From the NCBI RefSeq assembly GCF_018780385.1, contig NZ_JADMJO010000003.1, forward strand, positions 310,001-374,000: a DNA stretch of 64,000 bases, given 5' to 3'. Numbering within the stretch: the first letter of the stretch is position 1; each line of letters begins with the position of its first letter. Both the position numbers and the translations under genes were made by a program. The notes beneath the pieces are model-generated. The model did no database searches and was not told where the DNA came from. It saw nothing but the letters and a program-made list of their open reading frames with translations. The DNA is from Hydrogenophaga sp. GTDB lineage: Bacteria; Pseudomonadota; Gammaproteobacteria; Burkholderiales; Burkholderiaceae_C. This document shows, in pieces, positions 27,501 through 36,871 of the stretch.

Positions 27501-27881
27501 TTAGTAGCCGCCGCGTCCGCCGCCGCCACCACCGTAGCCGCCACCGCCGGAGCGATCGCCACCACCGCCGTAGCCGCCACCGCCGGAGCGGTCACCGCCA
27601 CCGCCGTAGCCGCCGGTACGGGGAGGACGTGCCTCCATCGGACGGGCTTCGTTCACGGTGATGCTGCGGCCGCCAAGCGACTGACCGTTCATGCCGGAGA
27701 TAGCGGCTTGCGCTTCGGCATCGCTGCCCATCTCGACAAAACCGAAGCCTTTGGAGCGACCGGTGTCGCGTTCCATCATGACCTTGGCGCTGGAGACAGA
27801 GCCGAATTCGCTGAAAGACTGTTGCAGGTCTTCGTCGCGGACGGTGTACGGCAGGTTGCCGACGTAAAGTTTATTGCCCAT
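27501..27881 (-). CDS. Glycine-rich RNA-binding protein (RRM)
   Basis: 126 residues. One RRM (1-80) with RNP2 LYVGNL and RNP1 KGFGFVEM, then a low-complexity tail of GGYGGGGDRSGGG repeats ending GGRGGY. Similar single-RRM glycine-rich proteins in cyanobacteria and betaproteobacteria bind RNA, often as cold-responsive chaperones. The tail is encoded by tandem repeats of about 36 bases, so its length may vary between strains. Confidence 0.93.
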   Translation of the reverse strand: MGNKLYVGNLPYTVRDEDLQQSFSEFGSVSSAKVMMERDTGRSKGFGFVEMGSDAEAQAAISGMNGQSLGGRSITVNEARPMEARPPRTGGYGGGGDRSGGGGYGGGGDRSGGGGYGGGGGGRGGY

Positions 27882-28138
27882 GGGGACTCCTCAAAAAACA
27901 CATGAAACAAAAGCGATGGGGTCCCGAAAGCACAACAAATCCAAAAAGTACCGCCGTAGCGCGCGAAACTGACCGATCACCCTAGCTTGCGCAACTGATT
28001 GACAGTCGCACGCGTGGATTATGCGCCTTCTGTGGACGAATCCCCACCACGGGACAAACCCCCATGCGTCGCCGACCTCAAAAAGGGCCCAATGCGCACG
28101 GGTCCGGGTCGTTCCGCGCCCTCGCAAGGAGACGGGAC

Positions 28139-29812
28139 ATGGCCAAGCTGATTCTGGAATACGCCTTTGAACACGAACGCCTGCGGCGGGACGACCCCTT
28201 TCTGACGCAGCCCGTGGGCCACGGCGAGGTGGACACATTCACCTGGGGTCAGACCATGGACCAGGCACGGCGCATGGCCGGCCACCTGAAGGCTCGGGGC
28301 TTCGAGCCCGGCGCGCGCATCGCGATGCTGGCCAAGAACAGCGCCCACTTCTTCATGGTGGATCTGGCCGTGTGGATGGCCGGGGGCACCACGGTGGCGA
28401 TCTTTCCCACCGAATCGGCCCACAACATCCGTTACGTGCTCGAACACTGCGAAGCCCGACTGCTGTTCGTGGGCAAACTGGACGACTGGGCCAGGCAGGC
28501 GTCCGGCGTGCCGTCATCGCTGCCCTGCATCGCCCTGCCGCTGGCGCCCGACACCGGCTTCGAGCGGTGGGACGACATCGTGGCGCGCACCGCGCCGATG
28601 GCAGGTGAACCCATGCGTGCCGCCGACGACCTGGCCCTGCTGCTCTACACCTCGGGCTCCACCGGCCAACCCAAGGGTGTGATGCAGACCTTTGGCAGCG
28701 TGAGTGCGGCCACGGAGTGCATCGTCGACGAGATGCGCCACCGTTTCACGGGTGACACAGCGTTGCGCGTGCTGTCCTATCTGCCGCTCGCTCACTGCTT
28801 CGAGCGGGCCTGGGTGGAGTGCCAGGCCTTCGTGCGCGGCGACATGACGGTGTATTTCACCGACACCCCCGCGACCTTCATGGAAGACCTGCAACGCGCG
28901 CGGCCCACGCTGTTCATCTCGGTGCCGCGCCTGTGGACCAAGTTCCAGCAGGGCGTCCTGGCGAAGATGCCGGCAGCGCAGCTCGACGCTCTTCTGGACG
29001 ACCCGGCCACCGCGGCCGCGGTCGGCGCGAAGGTGCTGACCAGCCTGGGGCTGGACCAGGTGAAGAACGCCGGCAGCGGCTCGGCCCCGCTGCCGGCCGA
29101 GTTGCTGGTCTGGTACCGGCGCCTGGGGCTCAACCTGTTCGAGGGCTACGGCATGACCGAGGACTTCGCCTATTCGCATGGCGGGGATGGTGACGCTTCG
29201 CTGCCCGGCCACGTGGGCAGGCCCTACCCCGGCGTGCAGGCGCGCCTGGCTGACGACGGCGAAATCCTCGTCAAGTCGCCCGGGCGCATGGCGGGCTACT
29301 ACAAGCAACCCGAGCTCAATGCCGAAGCCTTCACCGACGACGGCTTCTTCCGCACCGGCGATCTGGGCGTGCTCAATGCCGACGGCGTGTTGCGCATCAC
29401 CGGGCGCAAGAAGGAACTCTTCAAGACCGCCAAGGGCAAGTACATCGCCCCCGTGCCGATCGAGAACCTGCTCAACGCGCACGCCATGGTGGAGCTGGCC
29501 CTGGTTTCGGGTGTGGGGCAGGCCACCCCGTACGCGGTGCTGGTGCTCGACGAAGCCCTGCGCCCGCGCCTGGCCGACGCGGCGGTGCGCGAACGCGTGC
29601 AGGCTGCGCTCACCGAACTGCTGAACCAGGTGAACGCGCAATTGGCCAGCCACGAACAACTGCAGTTCCTGGCCGTGGCGCGCGAGCCGTGGAGCATCGA
29701 AAACGGCTGCCTCACGCCCACCATGAAGATCAAGCGCAGCCGCATCGAAGCAGCCATGGCGCCGCACCTGCCGCAGTGGTACGAGCAGCCGCAAGCGGTG
29801 CTCTGGGCCTGA
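28139..29812 (+). CDS. AMP-dependent (long-chain) acyl-CoA ligase
   Basis: 557 residues from the ATG at 28139, preceded by CAAGGAGACGGGAC. The adenylate-forming P-loop is LLLYTSGSTGQPKGVMQTF; further motifs are YLPLAHCFERAW, GYGMTEDFAYSH, the hinge FRTGDLG and GRKKELFKTAKGKYIAP. The FERAW and FKTAKGKY motifs are typical of long-chain acyl-CoA synthetases. It activates a carboxylic acid with ATP and CoA; chain length cannot be judged. Confidence 0.9.
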   Translation: MAKLILEYAFEHERLRRDDPFLTQPVGHGEVDTFTWGQTMDQARRMAGHLKARGFEPGARIAMLAKNSAHFFMVDLAVWMAGGTTVAIFPTESAHNIRYVLEHCEARLLFVGKLDDWARQASGVPSSLPCIALPLAPDTGFERWDDIVARTAPMAGEPMRAADDLALLLYTSGSTGQPKGVMQTFGSVSAATECIVDEMRHRFTGDTALRVLSYLPLAHCFERAWVECQAFVRGDMTVYFTDTPATFMEDLQRARPTLFISVPRLWTKFQQGVLAKMPAAQLDALLDDPATAAAVGAKVLTSLGLDQVKNAGSGSAPLPAELLVWYRRLGLNLFEGYGMTEDFAYSHGGDGDASLPGHVGRPYPGVQARLADDGEILVKSPGRMAGYYKQPELNAEAFTDDGFFRTGDLGVLNADGVLRITGRKKELFKTAKGKYIAPVPIENLLNAHAMVELALVSGVGQATPYAVLVLDEALRPRLADAAVRERVQAALTELLNQVNAQLASHEQLQFLAVAREPWSIENGCLTPTMKIKRSRIEAAMAPHLPQWYEQPQAVLWA

Positions 29813-29844
29813 GCGGCGGCCGCCAGCCGGCGGGCCCTCTGCCC

Positions 29845-31278
29845 TCAGGCCAGCGTGTAGGCCGTCTTGACCGTGGTGAAGAACTCGGCAGCAAAACGCC
29901 CCTGTTCGCGCGGCCCGTAACTGCTGCCCTTTCTGCCGCCAAAGGGCACGTGGTAATCCACGCCCGCCGTGGGCAGGTTCACCATGACCATGCCCGCTTG
30001 CGCGTGGCGCTTGAAGTGCGTGGCGTGCTTGAGGCTGGTGGTGGCGATGCCGGCGGACAGGCCGAACGGCGTGTCGTTGGCCACCGCCAGGGCTTCGTCG
30101 TAGTCCCTCACGCGGATCACGCTGGCCACCGGGCCGAACACCTCCTCGCGGTTGATGCGCATGGCAGGCGCGCTGTCGGTGATGAGTGCGGGCGCCATGT
30201 AGAAGCCCTCGGTTTCGCGCTGCAGCCGCTGGCCACCACACAGCAGCGTGGCCCCTTCGTCCCGGGCGATCTGCACATGGCTCAGGTCCTGCCCCAACTG
30301 CGCCTGGCTCACCACCGGGCCTATCTCGGTGCCCGTGGCGCGCGCGTCGCCCACGCGCAGCGCCGCAACGCGCGCCTGCAGCGCGGCGATAAAAGCCGGG
30401 TAGATGCCCTGGGTGACGATGAGGCGGCTCGACGCCGTGCAACGCTGCCCGGTGGAAAAGAAGGCACTCTGGGTGCACAGCTCCACGGCGGCCCTGAGGT
30501 CGGCGTCGTCCAGCACCACCTGCGGGTTCTTGCCACCCATCTCGAGCTGCACCTTCTTGTGCTGCGCCATGCAGGCCTGGCCGATGCGCTGGCCCACACC
30601 CTGCGAGCCGGTGAAGCTGATGGCGTCCACCCCGAGGTGGTTCACCAGTGCCTCGCCCACCGTGCGGCCCTGCCCCATGACGAGGTTGAACACACCGGCG
30701 GGCAGGCCCGCACGGCTGATGATTTCGGCCAGCGCCCAGGCGCTGCCCGGTACCAGGTCGGCCGGCTTGATGACCACGCAGTTGCCATACGCCAACGCGG
30801 GCGCGATCTTCCAGGCGGGGATGGCAACGGGGAAGTTCCAGGGCGTGATCAGGCCGATCACGCCCAGCGGTTCGCGCGTGATCTCCACGCCGATATTGGG
30901 GCGCACCGATGGCAGCAGTTCGCCCGCCAGACGCAGGCATTCGCCGGCGAAGAATTTGAAGATGTGGCCGGCGCGCGTGGCCTCGCCGATGGCCTCGGGC
31001 AGGGTCTTGCCCTCCTCACGCGCCAGCAGGTTGCCCAGCTCTTCTCGGCGCGCCAGGATCTCGCTCGCTATGCGGTCGAGCGCGTCGCTGCGGGCCTGGA
31101 CGCCCGAGTTGGACCACGCGGGAAAGGCCGCGCGGGCGGCAGTCACCGCAGCGTCCACCTGGGCCACGTCGCCCAGCGCGTACTCGCCCACCACGTCGGC
31201 GAGGTCGGAGGGATTGATGTTCGCCGCCGAGCCCGAGCCCGCGAGCCATTCGCCCGCGATGAAGTTGCCGTGAACCAT
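29845..31278 (-). CDS. Aldehyde dehydrogenase, probable 2,5-dioxovalerate (KGSA) dehydrogenase
   Basis: 477 residues from the ATG at 31278, one base after the upstream stop. ALDH motifs: LITPWNFPVAIPAWK, FTGSQGVGQR, catalytic Glu in QLEMGGKNPQVV and Cys in FFSTGQRCTASSRL. It lies directly after an AraD-type gene whose product is 2-oxoglutarate semialdehyde (2,5-dioxopentanoate), so oxidation to 2-oxoglutarate with NAD(P)+ is the expected reaction. Function is inferred largely from context. Confidence 0.85.
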   Translation of the reverse strand: MVHGNFIAGEWLAGSGSAANINPSDLADVVGEYALGDVAQVDAAVTAARAAFPAWSNSGVQARSDALDRIASEILARREELGNLLAREEGKTLPEAIGEATRAGHIFKFFAGECLRLAGELLPSVRPNIGVEITREPLGVIGLITPWNFPVAIPAWKIAPALAYGNCVVIKPADLVPGSAWALAEIISRAGLPAGVFNLVMGQGRTVGEALVNHLGVDAISFTGSQGVGQRIGQACMAQHKKVQLEMGGKNPQVVLDDADLRAAVELCTQSAFFSTGQRCTASSRLIVTQGIYPAFIAALQARVAALRVGDARATGTEIGPVVSQAQLGQDLSHVQIARDEGATLLCGGQRLQRETEGFYMAPALITDSAPAMRINREEVFGPVASVIRVRDYDEALAVANDTPFGLSAGIATTSLKHATHFKRHAQAGMVMVNLPTAGVDYHVPFGGRKGSSYGPREQGRFAAEFFTTVKTAYTLA

Positions 31279-31279
31279 G

Positions 31280-32197
31280 TCAGTGGCCCCAGCGCAGCAC
31301 GAGGGGATCGAGGCGTTTCGCGGCGTCGAGCAGGCCGGCGCGCACCTCGGGCTGCATGGGTGGGAAGGGGTGGCGCGAGGCCTCGCAGGCAATCACACCA
31401 CCGGCCTTCATGAGCGCCTTGGCGCTCAGGATGCCGCCCTGGCGGTTTTCGCAATTGATCAGCGGCAGCCACTTCGCGTAGGCCGCCACCGCGGCCTCGC
31501 GGTCACCGGCGAGGTACGGGTCGATGATGGTGCGGATGCCATCGGGGAAGGCTCCGCCCGTCATGGCGCCGGTTGCGCCGGCGTCCAGGTCGGCCAGCAG
31601 GGTGATGGCCTCTTCGCCATCCCACGGGCCTTCGATCGCGTCGCCGCCCAGGCGGATCAACTCGCGCAGCTTGCTGGCCGCGCCCGCGGTCTCGATCTTG
31701 AAATAGGCCAGGTGCTCGATCTCTTTCGCCATGCGCGCGAGAAAGGGCGCAGAGAGCACGGTCCCGCTGGCCGGCGCGTCCTGCACCATGATGGGAATGT
31801 CGATCGCGTCGGACAGCCGCGCGTAGAACTCGAAGATCTGCGCCTCGGGCACGCGGAAGGTGGCGCCGTGGTACGGCGGCATCACCATCACCATGGCCGC
31901 GCCCTGCTCCTGCGCGCGTCGGCTGCGCTCGGCGCACACAGCGGTGCCGTAGTGGGTGGTGGTCACGATCACGGGCACACGACCGGCCACGTGCTCCAGC
32001 GCCACGCGGGTGAGCGTTTCGCGCTCGGCGTCCGACAGCGAGAACTGCTCGGAGAAGTTGGCCAGGATGCACAGGCCATTCGAGCCGGCGTCGATCATGA
32101 AATCGAGGCAGCGCTTCTGGCTCTCCAGATCGAGCGAGCCGTCTGCATGGAAGGTGGTGGGCACCACCGGGTACACGCCCTTGTAGCGTCGGTTCAT
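31280..32197 (-). CDS. L-2-keto-3-deoxyarabonate dehydratase (AraD-like, DHDPS family)
   Basis: 305 residues from the ATG at 32197. A DHDPS-fold protein with VVPTTFHADGSLDL, GLCILANFSEQFSL, VMPPYHGATFRVPEAQ and a Schiff-base Lys in AYFKIE (Lys167). DAPASG, EGPWDGEEAITLL and GAMTGG fit, from memory, the Azospirillum AraD enzyme, which turns L-2-keto-3-deoxyarabonate into 2-oxoglutarate semialdehyde. Gln139 occupies the position of the usual DHDPS tyrosine (VQDAP). Spaced 1 bp from the ALDH gene and 7 bp from the dehydratase gene. Confidence 0.88.
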   Translation of the reverse strand: MNRRYKGVYPVVPTTFHADGSLDLESQKRCLDFMIDAGSNGLCILANFSEQFSLSDAERETLTRVALEHVAGRVPVIVTTTHYGTAVCAERSRRAQEQGAAMVMVMPPYHGATFRVPEAQIFEFYARLSDAIDIPIMVQDAPASGTVLSAPFLARMAKEIEHLAYFKIETAGAASKLRELIRLGGDAIEGPWDGEEAITLLADLDAGATGAMTGGAFPDGIRTIIDPYLAGDREAAVAAYAKWLPLINCENRQGGILSAKALMKAGGVIACEASRHPFPPMQPEVRAGLLDAAKRLDPLVLRWGH

Positions 32198-32204
32198 CGC
32201 GCGC

Positions 32205-33377
32205 TCAGCCGACGATGTTGAACTGATCGAGGAACTCGGTCTTGAGCGTGAGGCCCAGGCCGGGCACGTCGTCGCGCAGGTCCAGGAAACCGTTCTCGGC
32301 CACCGGCTCGCCATCGAAGATGTAATAGAAGAGTTCGTTGCCGACCTCGACGTCGAACATCGGGAAGTACTCGCTCATGGGCGAGGCCAGCGTGCTCATG
32401 GTCAGGTGGTAGTTGTGCATCTGGCCAGCGTGCGGGATCACCGGCACGCTGTAGGCCTCGCACAGCGCGTTGATCTTGTGCGCCGCCGTGATGCCACCCA
32501 CGCGGTTGGTGTCGTACTGCACCACGCTCACGGCTTTCTTGTCGAGCAGCTGCTTGAAGCCGTAGAGGCTGAACTCGTGCTCGCCACCCGAGATCGGGAT
32601 GTCGGTGAGCTGGTTGAGTTCGGCGTAGCCGTCGATGTCGTCGGCAATCACCGGTTCTTCGAGCCAGCGCGGCTCGTACTTCACCAGCTTGGGCAGGATG
32701 CGCTTGGCGTACTCCAGGTTCCAGCCCATGTAGCACTCGAGCATGAGGTCGTTCTCATAGCCGATCACCTCGCGCACCGCTTCCACCGACTTGAGGTTCT
32801 CCACCACGCCCTGCTGGCCGTGGCCCGGGCCGTAGCCGAAGCGCATCTTGAAGGCCTTGAAGCCCTGGTCCTTGTAGGTCTGCGCTTCTTCCTGCATGGC
32901 CTTGAGGTCGGTGCGGTAGAGCTTGCTGTAGTAGCAGGGGATCTTTTCCTTGGTGCGCCCGCCCAGCAGCTTGAACACCGGCTTGTTGACGCTCTTGCCC
33001 AGGATGTCCCAGATCGCCAGATCAATGGCCGAGATGGCCGCCATGGTCACGCCCTTTCGGCCCCAGGCGTGGGTGCCGCGGTACATGCGCTGGAACAGGT
33101 ATTCGTAGTCCCAGGGGTCCTGGCCCAGCACCAGTGGCGTGAGGTACTCGTCGATGATGGCCTTGGCGATCTTGGGCGCCAGCGCCACGTTGCCCAGGCC
33201 GACGATGCCGGTGTCGGTCTCGATCTCCACCACCGTCCACGAATGGAAGCGGAAGGTGCTCATGGACTCGGTCTTCGAGTACAGCAGGTCCATGGCGTTG
33301 GAGCAGAAATTGCCCTGGGGCGGCACGGTTTTGCCTGTCCATTCGAACACGCGGGCGCGGACGGATTTGATCTTCAT
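32205..33377 (-). CDS. Mandelate racemase/enolase-superfamily sugar-acid dehydratase (RhmD-like)
   Basis: 390 residues. An N-terminal capping domain is followed by a TIM barrel with a Lys-x-Arg in FKMRFGYG, metal ligands in [15 protein letters not shown] and SGGEHE, and a catalytic His in [10 protein letters not shown]. The C-terminal [11 protein letters not shown] and overall layout resemble rhamnonate dehydratase-group enzymes. Beside AraD and KGSA dehydrogenase, the substrate is probably a pentonate such as L-arabinonate or L-lyxonate; which one cannot be decided. Confidence 0.85.
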   Translation of the reverse strand: MKIKSVRARVFEWTGKTVPPQGNFCSNAMDLLYSKTESMSTFRFHSWTVVEIETDTGIVGLGNVALAPKIAKAIIDEYLTPLVLGQDPWDYEYLFQRMYRGTHAWGRKGVTMAAISAIDLAIWDILGKSVNKPVFKLLGGRTKEKIPCYYSKLYRTDLKAMQEEAQTYKDQGFKAFKMRFGYGPGHGQQGVVENLKSVEAVREVIGYENDLMLECYMGWNLEYAKRILPKLVKYEPRWLEEPVIADDIDGYAELNQLTDIPISGGEHEFSLYGFKQLLDKKAVSVVQYDTNRVGGITAAHKINALCEAYSVPVIPHAGQMHNYHLTMSTLASPMSEYFPMFDVEVGNELFYYIFDGEPVAENGFLDLRDDVPGLGLTLKTEFLDQFNIVG

Positions 33378-33405
33378 GGGAATGTGGGGTTAAGGGTGAA
33401 AGGAT

Positions 33406-34422
33406 TCAGGCCAGGCGCGCGGCGCCCATGCGGGCAGCAATGCGCAGAGCGTTGTAGGTGGCGTTCACATCGGCGCGGCCGAGGCCGGCGATGTCGTAGG
33501 CGGTGCCGTGGGCCGGCGTGGTGATGGGCACCGGCAGGCCGCCCTGCACGGTCACGCCCTTGGAGAAGCCCATGAGCTTGATCGCGATCTGGCCCTGGTC
33601 GTGGTACATGGTCACGATGGCCTGGTACTCGCCGTCGCGCGCCTTCAAGAAGATGGTGTCGGCCGGGAACGGGCCGCCCACCGCGATGCCCTCCGCCGCG
33701 AGCTCGCGCACCGCTGGCTCGATCACATCAATCTCCTCGCGCCCACAGGTGCCGCCGTCGCCACCGTGCGGGTTGAAGGCGGCCACCGCCACCTTGGGCT
33801 GGGCGAAGCCCGCCGCCTGCAGCGAGCGGTAGATCAGGCGCGCGGCGTCCTTGATGCGGTCCTTGCTGAGAAAGCTGGCCGCGTCCTTGAGCGGGATGTG
33901 CGAGGACACGCGCGAGGTCCACAGCTCACCCAGCGTGTTGAACTCGCAGAAGTAACCCTGCACGCCGAGGTACTCGGCAAAGTGGTGGAGCTCGTCCTCG
34001 TGCTTGAGGCCGCCCTGCTTCATCGCGAACTTGTTGAGCGGTGCGAAGCAGATCGCGTCCACCTCGCTTTGCTGCGCCGCGTCCATGCAGCCATTGAGCA
34101 CCTGCAGCACCGAGGCACCGCCTGGCGCCTGGGCCAGGCCGCGCTGCACCTGCTCGGGCGCCACCGTGTCCATGGCCAGCCAGGCGGGGGTGTGCACATC
34201 GGCGCGCCCGCGCACCTCGGCAAAGCTGCGCACCGGCGTGGTGGCCACCTGCACACCGGCCACCTGCTGGCCGGCGGCCCACAGCCAGGGGTCGCCCACC
34301 AGCACCAGGTTGGCGTGCTGGGTGGCGTCGGTCTGGCCGAGCAGGCGGGCGATCAGCTCGGGGCCGATGCCGGCGGGGTCCCCCAGCGTCAGGGCAACAA
34401 CGGGAAGGTCGATCGGGTTCAC
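33406..34422 (-). CDS. PdxA family NAD-dependent dehydrogenase (PdxA2-like)
   Basis: 338 residues. It carries TLGDPAGIGPELIARLL, PLNKFAMKQGG, AAFNPHGGDGGTCGREE, FPADTIF, VTMYHDQGQIAIKLMGF and TTPAHGTAYDIAG, which bind divalent metal and the phosphorylated hydroxy acid in PdxA. A catabolic-operon setting suggests a PdxA2-type enzyme acting on a 4-phospho-erythronate/threonate-like acid rather than pyridoxine synthesis, but no kinase of the DUF1537 type is seen nearby. Confidence 0.85.
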   Translation of the reverse strand: MNPIDLPVVALTLGDPAGIGPELIARLLGQTDATQHANLVLVGDPWLWAAGQQVAGVQVATTPVRSFAEVRGRADVHTPAWLAMDTVAPEQVQRGLAQAPGGASVLQVLNGCMDAAQQSEVDAICFAPLNKFAMKQGGLKHEDELHHFAEYLGVQGYFCEFNTLGELWTSRVSSHIPLKDAASFLSKDRIKDAARLIYRSLQAAGFAQPKVAVAAFNPHGGDGGTCGREEIDVIEPAVRELAAEGIAVGGPFPADTIFLKARDGEYQAIVTMYHDQGQIAIKLMGFSKGVTVQGGLPVPITTPAHGTAYDIAGLGRADVNATYNALRIAARMGAARLA

Positions 34423-34460
34423 AGGGTCTCCTCGGGGCTCGGGGTGTCAGCGGTTCGTGC

Positions 34461-35423
34461 TCACTCGAGCTTGATGTTCTTGCGGCGGATCAGGTCGCTG
34501 TAGCGCTTGTTCTCGGCGTTGTGAAAGGCCTGGAAGGCCTCGGGCGTCATGGGGGTCAGCTCGGCGCCGATGGCCGAGAGGCGGGCCTGCGTCTCAGGCA
34601 TGGCGATCACCTTGTTGACCTCGGCATTGACGCGTGCGATGACCTCCTTTGGGGTGGATGAAGGCATGTAGATGCCGTACCAGGCGCTCATCTCCACGCC
34701 CTTCACGCCGGCTTCGGCCATGGTGGGCACGTCGGGCAGTTGTGGGTTGCGCTTGGCCGAGGCCACCGCCAACGGACGGATCTTGCCGTTGCGCACATGG
34801 CCGATCACCGAGGGCATGGTGTCGAAGCTGATCTGCACAGCACCGCCCATCAGATCGACCAACGCGGGCGCGCTGCCGCGGTAGGGAATGTGGGTGATGA
34901 AGAGACCCGTCACGTCCTTGAACATTTCCGCCGCGATGTGCTGGGTGCTGCCCGAGCCGCTGGTGGCGTAGTTGAGCTGCCCGGGACGGCTCTTGGCCAA
35001 CTTGACCAGCTCGTCCACGCTGGTCACGGGCAGGGCCATGTTGGCCACCAGCACGTTGGGCACCGAGCCCACAAAGGCCACCGGCACCAGGTCCTTGTCG
35101 TTGTTGTAGCTGAGCTTGAGCAGGTGCGGCGCGATGGCGTGCGCGGTCGACACGCCCATGATCATGGTGTGTCCGTCTGTGGACCTGGCCGTCAGGTCGG
35201 CGGCCAGGGTGTTGGAAGCGCCAGCGCGGTTCTCCACCACCACGTTCTGCTTGAGCAGCGGGCCCAGCCGGTCGCCGATGGCGCGCGCCATGGCGTCCGT
35301 GCCCCCGCCGGGGGAGGAGCCGACCAGAATCTTCACGTTCTGGCGCGGCCAGTCCTGTGCGGTCGCGCCGCCGGTGGTCAAGGCCAGCGCCAGCGCGGCC
35401 AGTGCCCATTTCATTGTCTTCAT
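34461..35423 (-). CDS. Bug-family tripartite tricarboxylate transporter (TTT) substrate-binding protein
   Basis: 320 residues with a signal peptide (MKTMKWALAALALALTTG, cleavage after ATAQ). Bug-family motifs: ILVGSSPGGGTDAMARAIG, VVENRAGASNTLAADLTA and NYATSGSGSTQHIAAEMF. It would capture a carboxylate in the periplasm for the catabolic genes downstream. The TctA/TctB membrane partners are absent, common for orphan Bug genes. Confidence 0.92.
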   Translation of the reverse strand: MKTMKWALAALALALTTGGATAQDWPRQNVKILVGSSPGGGTDAMARAIGDRLGPLLKQNVVVENRAGASNTLAADLTARSTDGHTMIMGVSTAHAIAPHLLKLSYNNDKDLVPVAFVGSVPNVLVANMALPVTSVDELVKLAKSRPGQLNYATSGSGSTQHIAAEMFKDVTGLFITHIPYRGSAPALVDLMGGAVQISFDTMPSVIGHVRNGKIRPLAVASAKRNPQLPDVPTMAEAGVKGVEMSAWYGIYMPSSTPKEVIARVNAEVNKVIAMPETQARLSAIGAELTPMTPEAFQAFHNAENKRYSDLIRRKNIKLE

Positions 35424-35510
35424 GCTTGTCTCCGTCGGGAAAAGTGGTGTGAGGCGAACGGATGGTAGGTTGCCGATTGATCCCCGTATATTGAAAGTTT
35501 GGAAAGCATC

Positions 35511-35527
35511 GATAACCCAGAGTTATC
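35511..35527. promoter_or_regulatory. LysR-type operator in the divergent promoter
   Basis: GATAAC-CCAGA-GTTATC is a perfect 6-bp inverted repeat and contains T-N11-A (35513-35525). It lies 8 bp before the LysR gene start and upstream of the TTT-catabolic operon, so the regulator probably represses itself and activates the operon here (inference). Confidence 0.55.
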
Positions 35528-35535
35528 ATTTGAAG

Positions 35536-36474
35536 ATGGCAACCTCCCCCACCCCACAGCTGCTGAACCGCATGCGCATGCGCCAGGTGGCGTTGCTGCT
35601 GGCCATCGGCAAAAGCGGCACGCTGCGCGCGGCGGCAGCAGAACTCGGCATGACCCAGCCAGCCGCCACCAAGATGCTGCACGAACTGGAAAACGCGCTC
35701 GGGCACGCGCTGTTCGTGCGCGCGGGCCGGGGCCTGAAGCTCACCGAATCGGGCCGCTGCACGCTGGGCTACTTTGAGGGGCTGCAGGGCAGCCTGGATG
35801 CCTTGACGCGCGAGCTCGACGGTATCGAGCAGGGCGGCAGCGGCAAACTCTTCATCGGCAGCATCATGGCCGCCTCACCGGAGCTGCTGTCGGAGTCCTT
35901 GCTGCGGCTGCGCGAGACCTATCCGCAACTGGCCATCGAGATCATGGTGGACACCAGCGATCGCTTGACCGACGCCCTGCGCCGCGGCGACCTTGACCTG
36001 GTGATCGGGCGTGTGCCCGAAGGCGCGCTGGACGACATGGAGTTCAAGCCGGTGGCCGACGAGGCGCTGAGCGTGGTGACTGGCCCCACCCACCCGTTGG
36101 CCCACAAGCCGCGCGTGGCCTTCGCCGATCTGCTGGACCACCCGTGGATCCTGCAGCCGCGCGGCAGTCCCATGCGCGAAGTGCTGGAGCAGGAATTTCG
36201 CCGCAACAAGGCGCGCCTGCCGCGCGGCTTGATCGAAACCTCATCCATCCTCACCACCATGAACCTGCTGGTGCGCTCGGACATGATCGCGGTGATTCCG
36301 GCCGAGGTGGCGGCGCGCTACGAATCGCACGGCATGCTGGCCTGCATCCGCTACGCCGTGCGGCAGCAGCTGGGCGTGTTTGGCTGCCTCACCGCGCGGG
36401 GGCGCCCGCCCAGCCCGCCGCTGGCATACCTGCTGTCCCTGCTGCTGCCCCCTCAGGCAGGCAGCGTCAGATGA
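35536..36474 (+). CDS. LysR-family transcriptional regulator (sugar-acid operon)
   Basis: 312 residues from the ATG at 35536. A winged HTH (AVALLLAIGKSGTLRAAAAE-like start; MTQPAATKMLHELE, LFVRAGRGLKLTESG) and a C-terminal effector domain. The recognition helix resembles GbpR-type regulators of sugar-acid or aromatic operons. It is divergent from the TTT and dehydratase genes and probably senses a pathway metabolite. Its 3' end overlaps the convergent response-regulator gene by 8 bp. Confidence 0.9.
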   Translation: MATSPTPQLLNRMRMRQVALLLAIGKSGTLRAAAAELGMTQPAATKMLHELENALGHALFVRAGRGLKLTESGRCTLGYFEGLQGSLDALTRELDGIEQGGSGKLFIGSIMAASPELLSESLLRLRETYPQLAIEIMVDTSDRLTDALRRGDLDLVIGRVPEGALDDMEFKPVADEALSVVTGPTHPLAHKPRVAFADLLDHPWILQPRGSPMREVLEQEFRRNKARLPRGLIETSSILTTMNLLVRSDMIAVIPAEVAARYESHGMLACIRYAVRQQLGVFGCLTARGRPPSPPLAYLLSLLLPPQAGSVR

Positions 36475-36871
36475 AGCACTCGACGTCGAGCAGAGCCGCC
36501 GCGGCCTCCTTGGTCAACGGCTTGACCAGGTAGTTGCGGATGAGGTCGATCGACTGGGCCGTGGCCTTGTCCACCGACCATGCCGACGAGGTCAGCATGT
36601 GGACCTGCAGGGCCGCACGCGGTTGCAGTCGATCGGTGAGCGCGCGCGCCACGTCAAAGCCGTTCATGCCGGGCATGTTGATGTCGAGCAAGACCAGGGT
36701 GGACACGCTGATCTGGTCTTGCACCAGGAATTCGAGTGCGCGTTCTCCACTTTCGAAAATCTGGATCTCGCCGTCGAAGCCGGCCTTGCGCAGCGCGATC
36801 TCGTGAAAGAAATTGTCGTTTTCGCTGTCGTCGATGAGAACGACCCGCTGGATGGGGGCGGTGACGCTCAT
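36467..36871 (-). CDS. Stand-alone response regulator receiver protein, copy A
   Basis: 134 residues, a CheY-like receiver with no output domain. Acidic pair in VVLIDDSENDN, phospho-acceptor Asp63 in LLDINMPGMNG, switch residue in HMLTSSAWS and Lys117 in YLVKPLT. The start codon overlaps the stop of the kinase gene upstream at ATGA. It is clearly paralogous to the receiver at 38569, sharing SENDNFFH/SEHDNFFH and the TSS-WSVDKAT segment. Confidence 0.92.
   Translation of the reverse strand: MSVTAPIQRVVLIDDSENDNFFHEIALRKAGFDGEIQIFESGERALEFLVQDQISVSTLVLLDINMPGMNGFDVARALTDRLQPRAALQVHMLTSSAWSVDKATAQSIDLIRNYLVKPLTKEAAAALLDVECFI

Noticed and set aside
27501..27620. GC-rich tandem repeat as a CRISPR array
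   Set aside because: Repeats are in frame and encode a Gly-rich tail; there are no spacers.
27999..28025. TTGACA with a weak TATGCG-type -10 before the acyl-CoA ligase gene
   Set aside because: The -10 is poor and the spacing is off, so I could not call a promoter.
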